The position numbers were made by a program, and so were the translations under genes. From Roseomonas sp. (GTDB taxonomy: Bacteria > Pseudomonadota > Alphaproteobacteria > Acetobacterales > Acetobacteraceae): a stretch of 56,936 nucleotides of DNA. The first letter of the stretch is position 1, and the number at the start of each line of letters is the position of its first letter. Positions 8,266 through 16,848 of this stretch are shown here, piece by piece. The DNA is taken from the NCBI GenBank assembly GCA_020249465.1, contig JADCFP010000023.1:1-56936 (forward strand), in the 5' to 3' direction. The notes below the pieces were generated by a model. The model was not told the DNA's origin. It ran no database searches and saw nothing but the letters and a program-made list of their open reading frames with translations.

Positions 8266-9438
8266 ATGATGCCGCTTTCCCGCTTTACCGTGCTTGACCT
8301 CACCCGCGTCCGTTCCGGCCCCACCTGTGTGCGCCAGCTTGCGGATTGGGGGGCGAATGTCATCAAGGTGGAAGCAACCGATGAGGTTGATACCGGCAAG
8401 GGCTTGGGCGGGGAGCGTCATGGGCCGGATTTCCAGAATACGCACCGCAACAAGCGCGGCATTACGCTGAATTTGAAGGCGCCCGAGGGACTGGCCGCCT
8501 TCCGCCGGCTGGTCGCCAAGGCTGATGTGGTGGTGGAAAACTACCGCCCGGATGTGAAGGAACGCCTGGGCATTGATTTCGCCGCGCTCTCGGCGGTGAA
8601 CCCGCGCATTGTGCTGGGCTCGATTTCCGGCTTCGGCCAGGATGGGCCCTATGCCAAGCGGCCGGGCTTCGACCAAATCGCGCAGGGCATGGGTGGCATC
8701 ATGAGTGTCACCGGCCTGCCGGGCCAGGGACCGGTGCGCGCGGGCATTCCGGTGGCTGATCTGACGGCGGGGCTTTACACGGCGATTGGCATTCTGGTGG
8801 CGCTGCTGGAGCGTGAGACAACGGGCAAGGGACGCTGGGTGCACACCAGCTTGCTCGAAGCCATGATTGCCATGATGGATTTCCAGGCAACGCGGTGGAC
8901 CATGAAGGGCGATATCCCGGGCCAGGCCGGCAATGACCACCCGACCACGACGCCCACCGGCCTGTTCCGCACCAAGGATGGGCTGATGAACCTGGCTGGC
9001 GGCGGGCAGCAAATGTGGGACCGCATCGTGGCCACGCTTGGCATTACCGAAGAAGCCAAGGATCCAGCCTTCGCCACCGACAAGTCGCGCCACGCCAATC
9101 GCGACAAGACCAATGCGCTGCTACAATCGCGGCTTTCCGAGAAAACCACCGCCGACTGGGTGGAAGCCTTGAACAAGGCCGGCGTGCCGAGTGGGCCAGT
9201 CTATTCCATGGACCAGGTTTTCGCCGATACGCAGGTGAAGCACCTCGGCATGGCGATGCCGGTCGCGCATCCCGCGCTTGGGGAAATCGCGCTGGTGCGG
9301 GCGCCGATGCAGATTGCTGGTGTGACCTGCGCGCGCAATCCAACGCCGGAACGTGGTGAGCATACTGACCAGGTTCTGCGCGAGTTCGGATTCACGGCGG
9401 ATGAAATCGCTGCCCTGCGCACCGCCAAGGCGATCTGA
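8266..9438 (+). CDS. family III CoA-transferase (CaiB/BaiF)
   Basis: A 390-residue CoA-transferase that moves CoA between carboxylic acids through an aspartyl-CoA intermediate. I placed the start at ATG 8266 because GGAGA lies 7 nt upstream and the domain begins at once (LSRFTVLDLTRVRSGP). Typical elements include LADWGANVIKVE near residue 30, NKRGITLNLKAPEG near residue 60 and GFGQDGPY near residue 125. The conserved catalytic aspartate is probably that in GIPVADLTAGLY near residue 163. The C-terminal part has the usual GVPSGPVYSMDQVF segment. The substrate cannot be read from the sequence. It likely supplies an acyl-CoA to the divergently transcribed crotonase-family protein. Confidence 0.92.
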   Translation: MMPLSRFTVLDLTRVRSGPTCVRQLADWGANVIKVEATDEVDTGKGLGGERHGPDFQNTHRNKRGITLNLKAPEGLAAFRRLVAKADVVVENYRPDVKERLGIDFAALSAVNPRIVLGSISGFGQDGPYAKRPGFDQIAQGMGGIMSVTGLPGQGPVRAGIPVADLTAGLYTAIGILVALLERETTGKGRWVHTSLLEAMIAMMDFQATRWTMKGDIPGQAGNDHPTTTPTGLFRTKDGLMNLAGGGQQMWDRIVATLGITEEAKDPAFATDKSRHANRDKTNALLQSRLSEKTTADWVEALNKAGVPSGPVYSMDQVFADTQVKHLGMAMPVAHPALGEIALVRAPMQIAGVTCARNPTPERGEHTDQVLREFGFTADEIAALRTAKAI

Positions 9439-9462
9439 CTCAGGTTCCCTGACTTGACCGCC

Positions 9463-9490
9463 AAGCCCCCCGCGCCCATTCGGGGGGCTT
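9463..9490 (+). terminator. strong hairpin that overlaps the next start codon
   Basis: AAGCCCCCC pairs perfectly with GGGGGGCTT around a ten-base loop, 24 nt after the CoA-transferase stop. No T-run follows. The right arm carries both the G-rich ribosome-binding stretch and the TTG at 9489 that best starts the following MFS gene, so folding would also hide that start. Confidence 0.6.
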
Positions 9491-10658
9491 GAAGACCGAT
9501 CTTTCCATCCTGCCGCTGCTTGCCTTGGCTGCTTTCGCAACCGGGGGCGGGATACGCATGCTCGATCCGCTGCTGCCATTGCTCGCTTCGGATTTCGGCG
9601 TGACGGTGGCGGGTGCGGCGCCGGTGCTGGCGGGTTTTTCGATTGCTTATGGTGCCGGGCAAGTGGTGATTGGGCCGCTTGGCGATCGCTACGGGAAGCT
9701 TCGCGTCGCCTGGCTTGCCTTGCTGCTTTATGGCTTTGGCTTGGCGGCTTGCGCGCTGGCCTGGGACCTTTCGGCCATGGTGGCGCTGCGCACGCTGACA
9801 GGCTTGCTGGCGGGGGCGGTTATTCCCCTCGCACTCGCCTGGATTGGCGATGCGGTGCCTTATGCCGAGAGGCAGGCGACCATTGGGCGGTTCTTGACCG
9901 GCATGGTGATGGCGCAATTGCTGGTCGGGCCGCTTTCAGGCGTGCTGGCGGATTTGGCGGGCTGGCGCGCTTCCTTCATCGTACTCGCCTTGCTGGCCTT
10001 GGTGGTTTCGGTGCTGCTCGGGCGGCGGCTGGGGGCCGAGCTTTGGCAGGCGCCTGCATCTGAGGCCGGGCGCGATTTTCGTGGCAGTTTCCGGCCCTAT
10101 CTGACTCTATTCTCCCGCCCTGCCGGGCAAAGGCTGATGGTCGCCGCCTTTATTGATGGCGCGGTGCTGTTTGGCGGCGCCTTTCCGCTGACGGGTTCGC
10201 TGCTGATTGAAAGTTTCGGCTATTCACCGGCCATGGCGGGGCTGGTGGTGGCGGGTTTCGGGCTTGGCGCCTTCACCTATACGCGGCTTGCGAAAACCCT
10301 GGTGGCGCGGTTTGGCGAAAAACGTTTGCTGACCTTGGGCGGCGTGATGCTGGCTGCCGGGTTGGTGGGAACGGCCTTCGCACCGAATGGGCTGGTCGTG
10401 GCGGCGATGCAATTCTGGCTGGGCCTTGCCTTCTACATGCTGCATGGCGTCTTGCAGGCGCGGGCCACCGAAGCCCTACCGGAGGCGCGCGGCACCGCTG
10501 TTGCTGCCTTCGCCATGGCGCTGTTTTTCGGCCAAAGCATCGGCGCCTTGGTCTTTGGGTCCATCCTGCATATGGCGGGCTATGCGGCGGTTTTTATCGT
10601 CGCCGCCATCGCAACACTCGGTCTGATAGTCTGGAGCCGACGCTTGCTCAGCGCCTGA
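9489..10658 (+). CDS. MFS transporter, 12-helix type
   Basis: A 389-residue major facilitator superfamily carrier with twelve predicted helices. The first helix (LPLLALAAFATGGGIRM) must be included, so translation has to begin upstream of ATG 9559; the only convincing start is TTG 9489. The loop between helices 2 and 3 carries the MFS signature GPLGDRYGKLRV, and the region near residue 130 (YAERQATIGRFLTG) fits drug or metabolite:H+ antiporters of the DHA1 type. The gene follows the CoA-transferase on the same strand and ends 3 nt before the convergent lrgB stop. The substrate is unknown; export of a compound or uptake of the CoA-transferase substrate are both possible. Confidence 0.88.
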   Translation: MKTDLSILPLLALAAFATGGGIRMLDPLLPLLASDFGVTVAGAAPVLAGFSIAYGAGQVVIGPLGDRYGKLRVAWLALLLYGFGLAACALAWDLSAMVALRTLTGLLAGAVIPLALAWIGDAVPYAERQATIGRFLTGMVMAQLLVGPLSGVLADLAGWRASFIVLALLALVVSVLLGRRLGAELWQAPASEAGRDFRGSFRPYLTLFSRPAGQRLMVAAFIDGAVLFGGAFPLTGSLLIESFGYSPAMAGLVVAGFGLGAFTYTRLAKTLVARFGEKRLLTLGGVMLAAGLVGTAFAPNGLVVAAMQFWLGLAFYMLHGVLQARATEALPEARGTAVAAFAMALFFGQSIGALVFGSILHMAGYAAVFIVAAIATLGLIVWSRRLLSA

Positions 10659-10661
10659 AAT

Positions 10662-11381
10662 TCACCCGAAGAATAGTCGCCACAACAAGGGCAGCAACAA
10701 TGCGGTGGCGAGTGCATTCAAGCCCATCGCCAAACCGCTAAAGGCGCCGGCCACTTCATTGACCGAAATCGCCCGCGCCGTGCCGATGCCATGCGCTGCC
10801 GTGCCAATCGCCAGTCCGCGCGCGCGCCAATCCGTGACACCAAGCAGCGTGAGCAAGGCAGGCCCCAGCGCCGCACCGACAATGCCGCTGCAAATCACAA
10901 TCGCCGCCGTGAGAGACGGCAAGCCGCCAATGCGTTCCGCCACACCCATCGCAACCGGCGTGGTGACGGAACGCGGCGCAAGCGATGCCGTGACCTCAGG
11001 CGCGGCGGAAAACGCCAGGGCCAGCGCCACACCCGCCGCAGCGGCGAACACACCCCCCACAACCACCGAAGCAATCGCCGCAGGTGCAGAACGCTTCACC
11101 TGCCGCCATTGCCGCGCGAGTGGTACGGCCAGCGCCACCGTCGCCGGCCCCAACAGGAAATGGACGAATTGCGCGCCTTCGAAATAGGCGCGGTAATCCA
11201 TGCGCGCCAGCAACAGGCCCCCCGCCAGCAGCGCCACCGCGAAAAGCACCGGATTGGCCATGGGGTGAAACCGTGCCGCGCACGCCAGGCGTTGCGCCGC
11301 CAGCCAGGCAATCAAGGTAGCGGTCAGCGCAGCCAAAGGCTCCCGCGCCAGATAGACCCAAATCTCGGCGAGGTTGGTCAC
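10662..11381 (-). CDS. lrgB: LrgB/CidB family membrane protein
   Basis: A 239-residue integral membrane protein with about seven helices. Diagnostic LrgB segments are FLLGPATVALAVPL near residue 75, PRSVTTPVAMGVAERIGG near residue 136 and ARGLAIGTAAHGIGTARA near residue 188. The start overlaps the end of lrgA by ATGA, so the pair is co-translated. In Staphylococcus LrgA/LrgB modulate murein hydrolase export and, like the plant homologue PLGG1, can move small carboxylates such as glycolate or pyruvate. In a proteobacterium the carboxylate-transport role is at least as likely. No two-component regulator (LytSR) is next to it. Confidence 0.92.
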   Translation of the reverse strand: MTNLAEIWVYLAREPLAALTATLIAWLAAQRLACAARFHPMANPVLFAVALLAGGLLLARMDYRAYFEGAQFVHFLLGPATVALAVPLARQWRQVKRSAPAAIASVVVGGVFAAAAGVALALAFSAAPEVTASLAPRSVTTPVAMGVAERIGGLPSLTAAIVICSGIVGAALGPALLTLLGVTDWRARGLAIGTAAHGIGTARAISVNEVAGAFSGLAMGLNALATALLLPLLWRLFFG

Positions 11382-11725
11382 GGATCAAGCCGCCGCAGCA
11401 GTGCCTGCGCCAGCAAGCCGGTGACGCCAATCGCCGCCAAGGTGCCGACCAGGATCGCGAGGGACAGCGGCGCCCAATCCTGCGCGAGTACGGGCAAATA
11501 CAGCACCACGCCAACGCCCGCCGGCACGAACAACAAGCCAAGATTGGCCAAAAGCCCATCGGCGCTTTGCGCTAGGTCCTGCGGTGCCTCCCCACCGCGC
11601 AGCAGCAATGCGATAAACAGCAAGGCCATGCCGATCACCGGGCCAGGCACAGGCAGGGAAAGCCAGCGCGCCAATGCTTCCCCGATCAATTGGCAGCAAA
11701 GCAATATGGTCAGGCCAGCGATCAT
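11378..11725 (-). CDS. lrgA: LrgA/CidA family membrane protein
   Basis: A 115-residue, four-helix protein with holin-like topology. The family core LPVPGPVIGMALLFIALL lies near residue 23 and is followed by the charged loop and the helix LLFVPAGVGVVLYLP near residue 64. It precedes lrgB with a 4-nt ATGA overlap, the normal order for this pair. A strong hairpin lies just upstream and ends transcription of the preceding solute-binding protein gene, so lrgAB must have its own promoter in the short space after it or depend on readthrough. Confidence 0.92.
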   Translation of the reverse strand: MIAGLTILLCCQLIGEALARWLSLPVPGPVIGMALLFIALLLRGGEAPQDLAQSADGLLANLGLLFVPAGVGVVLYLPVLAQDWAPLSLAILVGTLAAIGVTGLLAQALLRRLDP

Positions 11726-11745
11726 GGGTGGGGACCTTCAACAGA

Positions 11746-11771
11746 AAAGGGGCGGTTTGCGCCGCCCCTTT
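11746..11771 (-). terminator. Rho-independent terminator after the peptide-type binding protein gene
   Basis: AAAGGGGCGG pairs perfectly with CCGCCCCTTT around a six-base loop. On the minus strand the stem runs into TTTTCTGTT, a short U-run, 33 nt after the stop of the binding-protein gene. Confidence 0.8.
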
Positions 11772-11803
11772 CCCTTATCACGGATGATTGCTGCGCGCGT
11801 AGT

Positions 11804-13423
11804 TCAGCGTAGATCAATCGTCGTCAAATCCTGGAACCAGCTTTGCGCGGAGGTGAAGCCTGTGACGCGCCGGCTCATGGCGCGGGGGTTCAAATCATGC
11901 ACAATCCAAAGCCAGGGGGGATTATCCACCAGCCGCGCATGCGCGGTGGCAAGAAGCTGGTTGATCTTCGCCGGGTCGCGTTCGCGTTCCAGTTCAGCGA
12001 AAGCGGCGTCAAACTGGTCATCCTTCCAATGGCCATTATTCGAACCGCGCGGCGCGAAATTGGAAGACAGGAACCAACGCGCAAAGGCCGAGGCATCGGA
12101 CGAATAAAGGCTGATATTCACCGCATCCGCGCCAAGCCAAGCCGGTTGATCCGGCGGGAAGCGCAGTGCCGCCAGCAGGGTGTTCCATTCCACCACATCG
12201 AAATTGACGCGCACGCCACAATTCTGTTGCAGCGATTGCTGGAGGAATTCATTCATCGGCAGCGGCAGCATCTGGCCAGAGCCAGAATTGGAAATGCCAA
12301 CCTTGAGCGTGAGCGGACGCTGGGCGTTATAGCCCGCTTCCGCCAGCAAGGCGCGGCCCCGCGCCGGGTCCAGCCGGTAACGGTTTTGCGGCGTGCCGAA
12401 GGTGGGATCATTCGCCTTCACGAAGCCCACGGATGGTTCCGCCGTGCCATTCAGCAATTGCACCATGCCGTCACGGTCAATGCAGTAATTCAGTGCCTGA
12501 CGCACACGCACATCCGCGACCGGGCTGCTCGCACGACCCGTGGCGAAAACCCATGGCCAGACATGCGGGTAGGAATTCGTCACGATATTGAAGCCTGCTT
12601 GCCGCAGCGAGCCAATCGCATCGGGTGGCGGTACTTCAATCCAATCGACCTGGCCGGAGCGCAGCGCGGCAAGCCGTGTATTCGCTTCCGGCATGGGCAG
12701 CAGGATGATGCGATCAAGCTTCGCGCGGCGCGATGCGTCCCAGTAATTGTCGTTGCGCGAAAGCTCCGCCGATTGGCGTGGCACGAAGCGCGAAAGCCGG
12801 AAGGGGCCGGTGCCGGCCGGCGGCAAAGCCGCAACCCGCGCCCAATCACGCCCTGCCTGTTCGAAGGAATTGGGGGAGGTGATCAGCACATAAACCGCCA
12901 GGAAGGGCCAATAGGAAACCGGCCGTGTGGTGGTGGTCTCGAAGGTGAAATCATCCACCTTGCGATAGGATTCCAGCACCGGGATACGCCCGCGCGTGAT
13001 CGCGCTGCCCGTCGCATCGAATTGCGGGCTGTCATTCTTGAAAAAACGGTCGAAATTCCAGAGTACCGCATCGGCATTGAAGGGCGTCCCATCATGGAAG
13101 GTCACGCCACGGCGCAGATGAAAGCGCCAGATGCGCGGGTCATTGGCATCCTGTTCCCAACGCTCCGCCAGGCCAGCCTTGATGCCGGCGGGCTGATCGG
13201 CGCGCGACAAATCCCAAAGCACGAGTGATTCAAACACCGGATAGCCAAGGAAGCGCATGCCCTCAAACCCGTTATTCGGCATGCCGGTGGTGGTCGGCAC
13301 ATCAGTCGCGGTCATGGCGATGCGCAAGGTTTTGGGCTGCTGCTGCGCTTCCGCGTTCGTAATGCCCATGGCCATCAAGGCAGCGGTCAGCGCCGCGCCC
13401 CAAAGGCGGTTCTTCCAGTTCAT
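11804..13423 (-). CDS. ABC transporter substrate-binding protein, family 5 (peptide/nickel type)
   Basis: A 539-residue periplasmic binding protein. Residues 1-26 form a signal peptide ending in NAEA before QQQPK. The mature part has the SBP_bac_5 pattern: LAERWEQDANDPRIWRFHLR near residue 85, GVTFHDGTPFNADAVLWNFD near residue 105 and VRQALNYCIDRDGMVQLLNG near residue 300. The ribosome site GGGAG is 8 nt before the ATG. No permease or ATPase genes flank it, so it must use components encoded elsewhere or be a sensor. Ligand class (peptide, opine, nickel complex) is not deducible here. Confidence 0.9.
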   Translation of the reverse strand: MNWKNRLWGAALTAALMAMGITNAEAQQQPKTLRIAMTATDVPTTTGMPNNGFEGMRFLGYPVFESLVLWDLSRADQPAGIKAGLAERWEQDANDPRIWRFHLRRGVTFHDGTPFNADAVLWNFDRFFKNDSPQFDATGSAITRGRIPVLESYRKVDDFTFETTTTRPVSYWPFLAVYVLITSPNSFEQAGRDWARVAALPPAGTGPFRLSRFVPRQSAELSRNDNYWDASRRAKLDRIILLPMPEANTRLAALRSGQVDWIEVPPPDAIGSLRQAGFNIVTNSYPHVWPWVFATGRASSPVADVRVRQALNYCIDRDGMVQLLNGTAEPSVGFVKANDPTFGTPQNRYRLDPARGRALLAEAGYNAQRPLTLKVGISNSGSGQMLPLPMNEFLQQSLQQNCGVRVNFDVVEWNTLLAALRFPPDQPAWLGADAVNISLYSSDASAFARWFLSSNFAPRGSNNGHWKDDQFDAAFAELERERDPAKINQLLATAHARLVDNPPWLWIVHDLNPRAMSRRVTGFTSAQSWFQDLTTIDLR

Positions 13424-13504
13424 GTTTTATCTCCCGTCCGTGGCAGCGCGGGGGCGCTGACCTGAATTGAGCCTAGCAAGCTTTAAGCTGGGGCCAAGCC
13501 CCGA

Positions 13505-14473
13505 TTATTCGGGCTTGATGTTCTGGCTGCGGATAAGATCGCCCCACATGACCAATTCTTCGGCAAGGGTGCGCGCCAAAACCTCAGGCCCGCCGGTTTG
13601 CAAAACCACGCCCTGTTCGCCCATGCGTGCGATCAGGTCAGGGTCCCGCGTTGCCACCGCCAAGGCTTGCGCGGCGCGTGCGACGATAGGCGCGGGCAGG
13701 CCGGCGGGGCCGAAAAGCCCCTGCCAAAAAACGCCATTGAAGCCAGGCAGCGCATCGGCCACCGGCGGCAGATCGGGCAATAATGGCACACGATCCTTGG
13801 ACGAGATTGCCAAGGCGCGCGTGGCGCCTTCACGCACCGCAGGCAAGGCTTCCTGCACCGCGCTGAACATGGCCTGCACGCGATTTTGCCTGAGGTCAAT
13901 CAAGGCCGCCGCGCCGCCGCGATAGGGCACATGCACCACATCAATCCCAGCGCGCGCCCGGAACAGTTCAAGGCAAAGATGGTTCACTGCACCGGTACCC
14001 GACGAACTGAAATTCACGCGGCCAGGATTGGCCTTAGCATAGGCAATCAGCTCCGCCGTGCTGCGCACCGGCAGCGATGGATGCACATGCAGGATGAAGG
14101 CGGTGCGAAACACCATGCCGATGGGCGTGAGTGCCGCCACCGGATCGCGCGGTTGCAGATTGGGTTGCAGCGCAGGGTTGATCGCAAGGGTGGAGGTGCC
14201 CATCAGCAGCGTATAGCCATCCGGCCGCGCCTGCGCGGCGGCGTTATTGGCAACCGCGGTCGCGGCGCCCGGGCGATTATCCACCACCAATGTCTGGCCC
14301 AATTCGCGGCTCATGCGATCCACAACGCCACGCGCTGCAAAATCCGTGACACCACCTGGCGGATAGCCAAGCAGCACGGAAACGCTGCGATTGGGCCAGG
14401 CTTCCTGCGCGTGAGACAGCCTGGGCAGGGCCGGCATGGCCAGGGTTGCGGCAAGCAGGGCGCGTCTTTGCAT
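13505..14473 (-). CDS. Bug-type tripartite tricarboxylate transporter substrate-binding protein
   Basis: A 322-residue periplasmic binding protein of the TctC/Bug family. I use the ATG at 14473 (MQRRALLAA) since GGGAGGAA stands about 5 nt upstream; an ATG six codons earlier would put that ribosome site inside the gene. A signal peptide ends near SHAQ. Hallmarks are LLGYPPGGVTDFAAR near residue 34, VVDNRPGAATAVANNAAAQA near residue 60 and PDGYTLLMGTST near residue 82. No TctA/TctB membrane genes are adjacent, as is common for the many orphan Bug proteins of Acetobacteraceae and Burkholderiales. It is followed upstream on the same strand by an amine-oxidase-type flavoprotein, hinting at an organic acid or amine ligand. 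Confidence 0.9.
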   Translation of the reverse strand: MQRRALLAATLAMPALPRLSHAQEAWPNRSVSVLLGYPPGGVTDFAARGVVDRMSRELGQTLVVDNRPGAATAVANNAAAQARPDGYTLLMGTSTLAINPALQPNLQPRDPVAALTPIGMVFRTAFILHVHPSLPVRSTAELIAYAKANPGRVNFSSSGTGAVNHLCLELFRARAGIDVVHVPYRGGAAALIDLRQNRVQAMFSAVQEALPAVREGATRALAISSKDRVPLLPDLPPVADALPGFNGVFWQGLFGPAGLPAPIVARAAQALAVATRDPDLIARMGEQGVVLQTGGPEVLARTLAEELVMWGDLIRSQNIKPE

Positions 14474-14545
14474 TGGGTTCCTCCCGATCATGGCGCGCAG
14501 GCTGCGTCAGCCTTTACGGAGGATCAAGCCCCAGCGCGGTTTACC

Positions 14546-15838
14546 TCAGGCTTCCAAGCCTGCAAGGCGACGTTCGCGAAAAGCTATGAGTTCAAATCCG
14601 ATCGAGCGAAAGGGCTCGGGCGCCACCCAATTGGCCAGTCCCCAAGTGGTGCGCACCTCATCCTGCGTGCATTGCCCAAGGGCCAATTCCGCCAAACGTT
14701 TGCCAAGGATACTTCCCTTCACAATGCCAGAACCATTGCAGCCGGCTGAGGTGTAAAGCCCTTCTTCCACCTGCCCCCACCAGGGCGCGCCATTCATGGT
14801 AAGCGCCGTGGTGCCGCCCCAGACCTGATCCAAACCGATATGGGCAAGCCCTGGGTAGCGACGATGAAAACAGGAGAGCAGCGTTTCCCGCACACGCGGC
14901 GCGGCTACTGGCCGTTCATGCGCATACATGGACCGCACCAAAAGCCGATCCGGTCCAACGCGCCGTACCGTTGTTCCCAAACGATGTGAAGGCAGCAAGC
15001 CCCAAACTGGCATGCTGCCAAGCTGCAACGCATCCTTGGTGTTCAAGGCTTCAGTGATTGCCGCGTAGGTGTAGATGGTCACCAGCCGATCCCGCAGCCG
15101 GCCAAAATGCCGAATGGCCGCATTGGTTGCCATAATGACGGATGGCGCCGTGATGCGCGCGGCCGGTGTTTCCAGATGCCAATTTCCCTGACGCTGCATT
15201 GCCAGCAGTGGCGTGTTTTCATGGAGCGCAACATTGGCTGGCAGTGTATCGGCCAGCCCCCGGATCAGCGCCGCCGGGTCAAGCAAATAACCTTCTTCCG
15301 TATAGAGCGCGCATTGGTAGTAGCTTGTGCCGATGCGTTCTTGCAGCGCGCTGCGATCCCATAGCTGATGTGGCAAACCGGCTGCCTTCACGGCCGCCTC
15401 CAAAGCCCTGACCTGTTTGGCGCCAAGATCGGTGGCGGCGGCCTTGATGCGACCGGAAACTTGCAGGCCACAATCAATGCCGTGTTCTTCGATGGGCGCC
15501 ATCAGCCAGGCCCAGCCTTCTTCGGTGAAGCGATTAAGTGCCTCGGCACGCCTGAGGTCAGCGGCGCTCGGGCCTGAGGGAAGATCGCGCGGGCTGGCGA
15601 AACCCGAATTGCGCCCAGAAGAACCTTCACCGACCTCGGTCGCCTCGATCACGACGATGCGTGCTTGGGGCTGGAGTTGCGCGAGGCGCCGCGCGGCAGC
15701 AAGGCCGGTATAGCCAGCGCCCACCACAACGTGATCCGCGGCGATATCCCCCTTGGCCGGGGGGGATGCTGCGCGTGGCGGCAGCAGGGCATTGAACCCG
15801 CAGCGGTCAGTGTAAAGCGGGAAAGTCGGGTGCTTCAT
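14546..15838 (-). CDS. FAD-dependent amine/amino-acid oxidoreductase (DAO family, PuuB/OrdL-like)
   Basis: A 430-residue flavoprotein. The dinucleotide-binding motif VVVGAGYTGLAAARRLAQ near residue 36 is complete, and VIEATEVGEGSSGRNSGFA follows near residue 63, a pattern typical of gamma-glutamylputrescine oxidase and glycine-oxidase-like enzymes. The C-terminal FAD contact segment appears as YTSAGCNGSGIVKGSILG near residue 370. The start at 15838 (MKHPTFPLY) fits the family; a second ATG 12 codons earlier is possible but has no better ribosome site. It likely oxidises a secondary or primary amine to an aldehyde or imine with H2O2 release. The gene is divergent from the phosphonate transporter, but the Pho box there is closer to phnC. 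Confidence 0.87.
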   Translation of the reverse strand: MKHPTFPLYTDRCGFNALLPPRAASPPAKGDIAADHVVVGAGYTGLAAARRLAQLQPQARIVVIEATEVGEGSSGRNSGFASPRDLPSGPSAADLRRAEALNRFTEEGWAWLMAPIEEHGIDCGLQVSGRIKAAATDLGAKQVRALEAAVKAAGLPHQLWDRSALQERIGTSYYQCALYTEEGYLLDPAALIRGLADTLPANVALHENTPLLAMQRQGNWHLETPAARITAPSVIMATNAAIRHFGRLRDRLVTIYTYAAITEALNTKDALQLGSMPVWGLLPSHRLGTTVRRVGPDRLLVRSMYAHERPVAAPRVRETLLSCFHRRYPGLAHIGLDQVWGGTTALTMNGAPWWGQVEEGLYTSAGCNGSGIVKGSILGKRLAELALGQCTQDEVRTTWGLANWVAPEPFRSIGFELIAFRERRLAGLEA

Positions 15839-15966
15839 CGCGTTCTGTCTATGGAACCTGTCATCAAAGTGCAATCATATCGTGGGTTTCGGCGCGCTAC
15901 TTCGGATTGGGGTGAAGGTCACAGGTGAGTCTCCGAACTCCCCAAGGACTCTGATCCTTCACACGG

Positions 15967-15984
15967 CTGTCATTCACGTGTCAC
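15967..15984 (+). promoter_or_regulatory. Pho box in front of the phosphonate importer
   Basis: CTGTCAT, a four-base spacer, then GTGTCAC: the first half-site matches the PhoB consensus in 7 of 7 positions and the second in 6 of 7 (against CTGTCAC), at the standard 11-bp repeat. A third, poorer repeat (CCTTCAC) sits 11 bp upstream. The site is 40 nt before the chosen phnC start. Induction by phosphate starvation is the natural inference. Confidence 0.72.
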
Positions 15985-16024
15985 ACAGCATTGCTAGGCC
16001 ATGGTCATGAAAACCGAGGTCTCC

Positions 16025-16822
16025 ATGCTGGAAATCAAACGATTGACGCGACGCTTTGGCAGCAAAACAGCGGTGGATGGCGTCAGCCTGTCTATCCCAG
16101 CCGGGCAGATGGTGGGCGTGATCGGGCGTTCTGGCGCAGGCAAATCCACGCTGCTCCGCATGATCAATCGCCTGACGGAGCCGAGCGAAGGCCGCATCAT
16201 TTTCGATGGCCAGGATGTGACCCAGCTGAAGGGTCGGGCTTTGCGCGATTGGCGCATGGGTTCCGCCATGATCTTCCAGCAATTCAACCTGGTGCAAAGG
16301 CTGGATGTGCTGACCAATGTGCTGGTCGGCCGACTCAATCAGCGCCCCATGCTAACTTCCATGTTCAAGATGTTCACCGCCGAAGAACGCGCCATGGCGC
16401 TGACCGCGCTGGATCGCTTTGACCTGGCCGAGGCCGCGCTACAACGCGCCGATACACTTTCTGGTGGGCAGCAGCAGCGGGTCGCGATTGCGCGTGCGCT
16501 GATGCAGAATCCGCGCCTGATCCTGGCCGATGAGCCGATTGCCTCGCTCGACCCGCGCAATTCTAAGATTGTGATGGATGCGCTGCGCGATGTGAACCGC
16601 GATGGCATCACCGTACTGGTCAATCTGCATGACCTGATGACGGCGCGCGATTACTGCGACCGCATTGTCGCACTGAATGCCGGGCGTGTGGTGTTTGACG
16701 GCCTGCCCGCGGAACTCACTGCCGCCCGCATTCGCGAGGTTTATGGCGTGACCGAGGAAGAATTCGCCGAAGAAGCCGCTGAGGCCGTGGGCGCGACACC
16801 GCGCAGCCTGGTCGCTGCCTGA
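16025..16822 (+). CDS. phnC: phosphonate ABC transporter ATP-binding protein
   Basis: A 265-residue ABC ATPase that powers phosphonate uptake. Walker A is GRSGAGKST (residues 34-42), the signature is LSGGQQQR near residue 146, Walker B is LILADEP near residue 166 and the switch histidine is in VNLHD near residue 198. [16 protein letters not shown] is typical of PhnC. I start at ATG 16025 with GAGGT just upstream; an in-frame ATG at 16001 would add eight residues but sits very close to the presumed transcription start set by the Pho box. It is the first gene of phnC-phnD-phnE-phnE2. The C-terminus is longer than in E. coli by a short acidic tail. Confidence 0.93.
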   Translation: MLEIKRLTRRFGSKTAVDGVSLSIPAGQMVGVIGRSGAGKSTLLRMINRLTEPSEGRIIFDGQDVTQLKGRALRDWRMGSAMIFQQFNLVQRLDVLTNVLVGRLNQRPMLTSMFKMFTAEERAMALTALDRFDLAEAALQRADTLSGGQQQRVAIARALMQNPRLILADEPIASLDPRNSKIVMDALRDVNRDGITVLVNLHDLMTARDYCDRIVALNAGRVVFDGLPAELTAARIREVYGVTEEEFAEEAAEAVGATPRSLVAA

Positions 16823-16848
16823 TTTTCCCCCAACCAGGAGATCAAATC

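Noticed and set aside
8143-9093. Long upstream extension of the enoyl-CoA hydratase frame
   Set aside because: The sequence is antisense to the CoA-transferase gene and has compositional features of a shadow frame; the domain starts at 8142.
11843-13228. Long plus-strand frame opposite the peptide-type binding protein
   Set aside because: It is rich in Arg, Gly and His, lacks domains and mirrors a clear gene on the other strand.
13490-13502. GGGGC/GCCCC hairpin as terminator near the Bug-type gene
   Set aside because: It has only five pairs around three bases, and no T-run follows; support is too weak.
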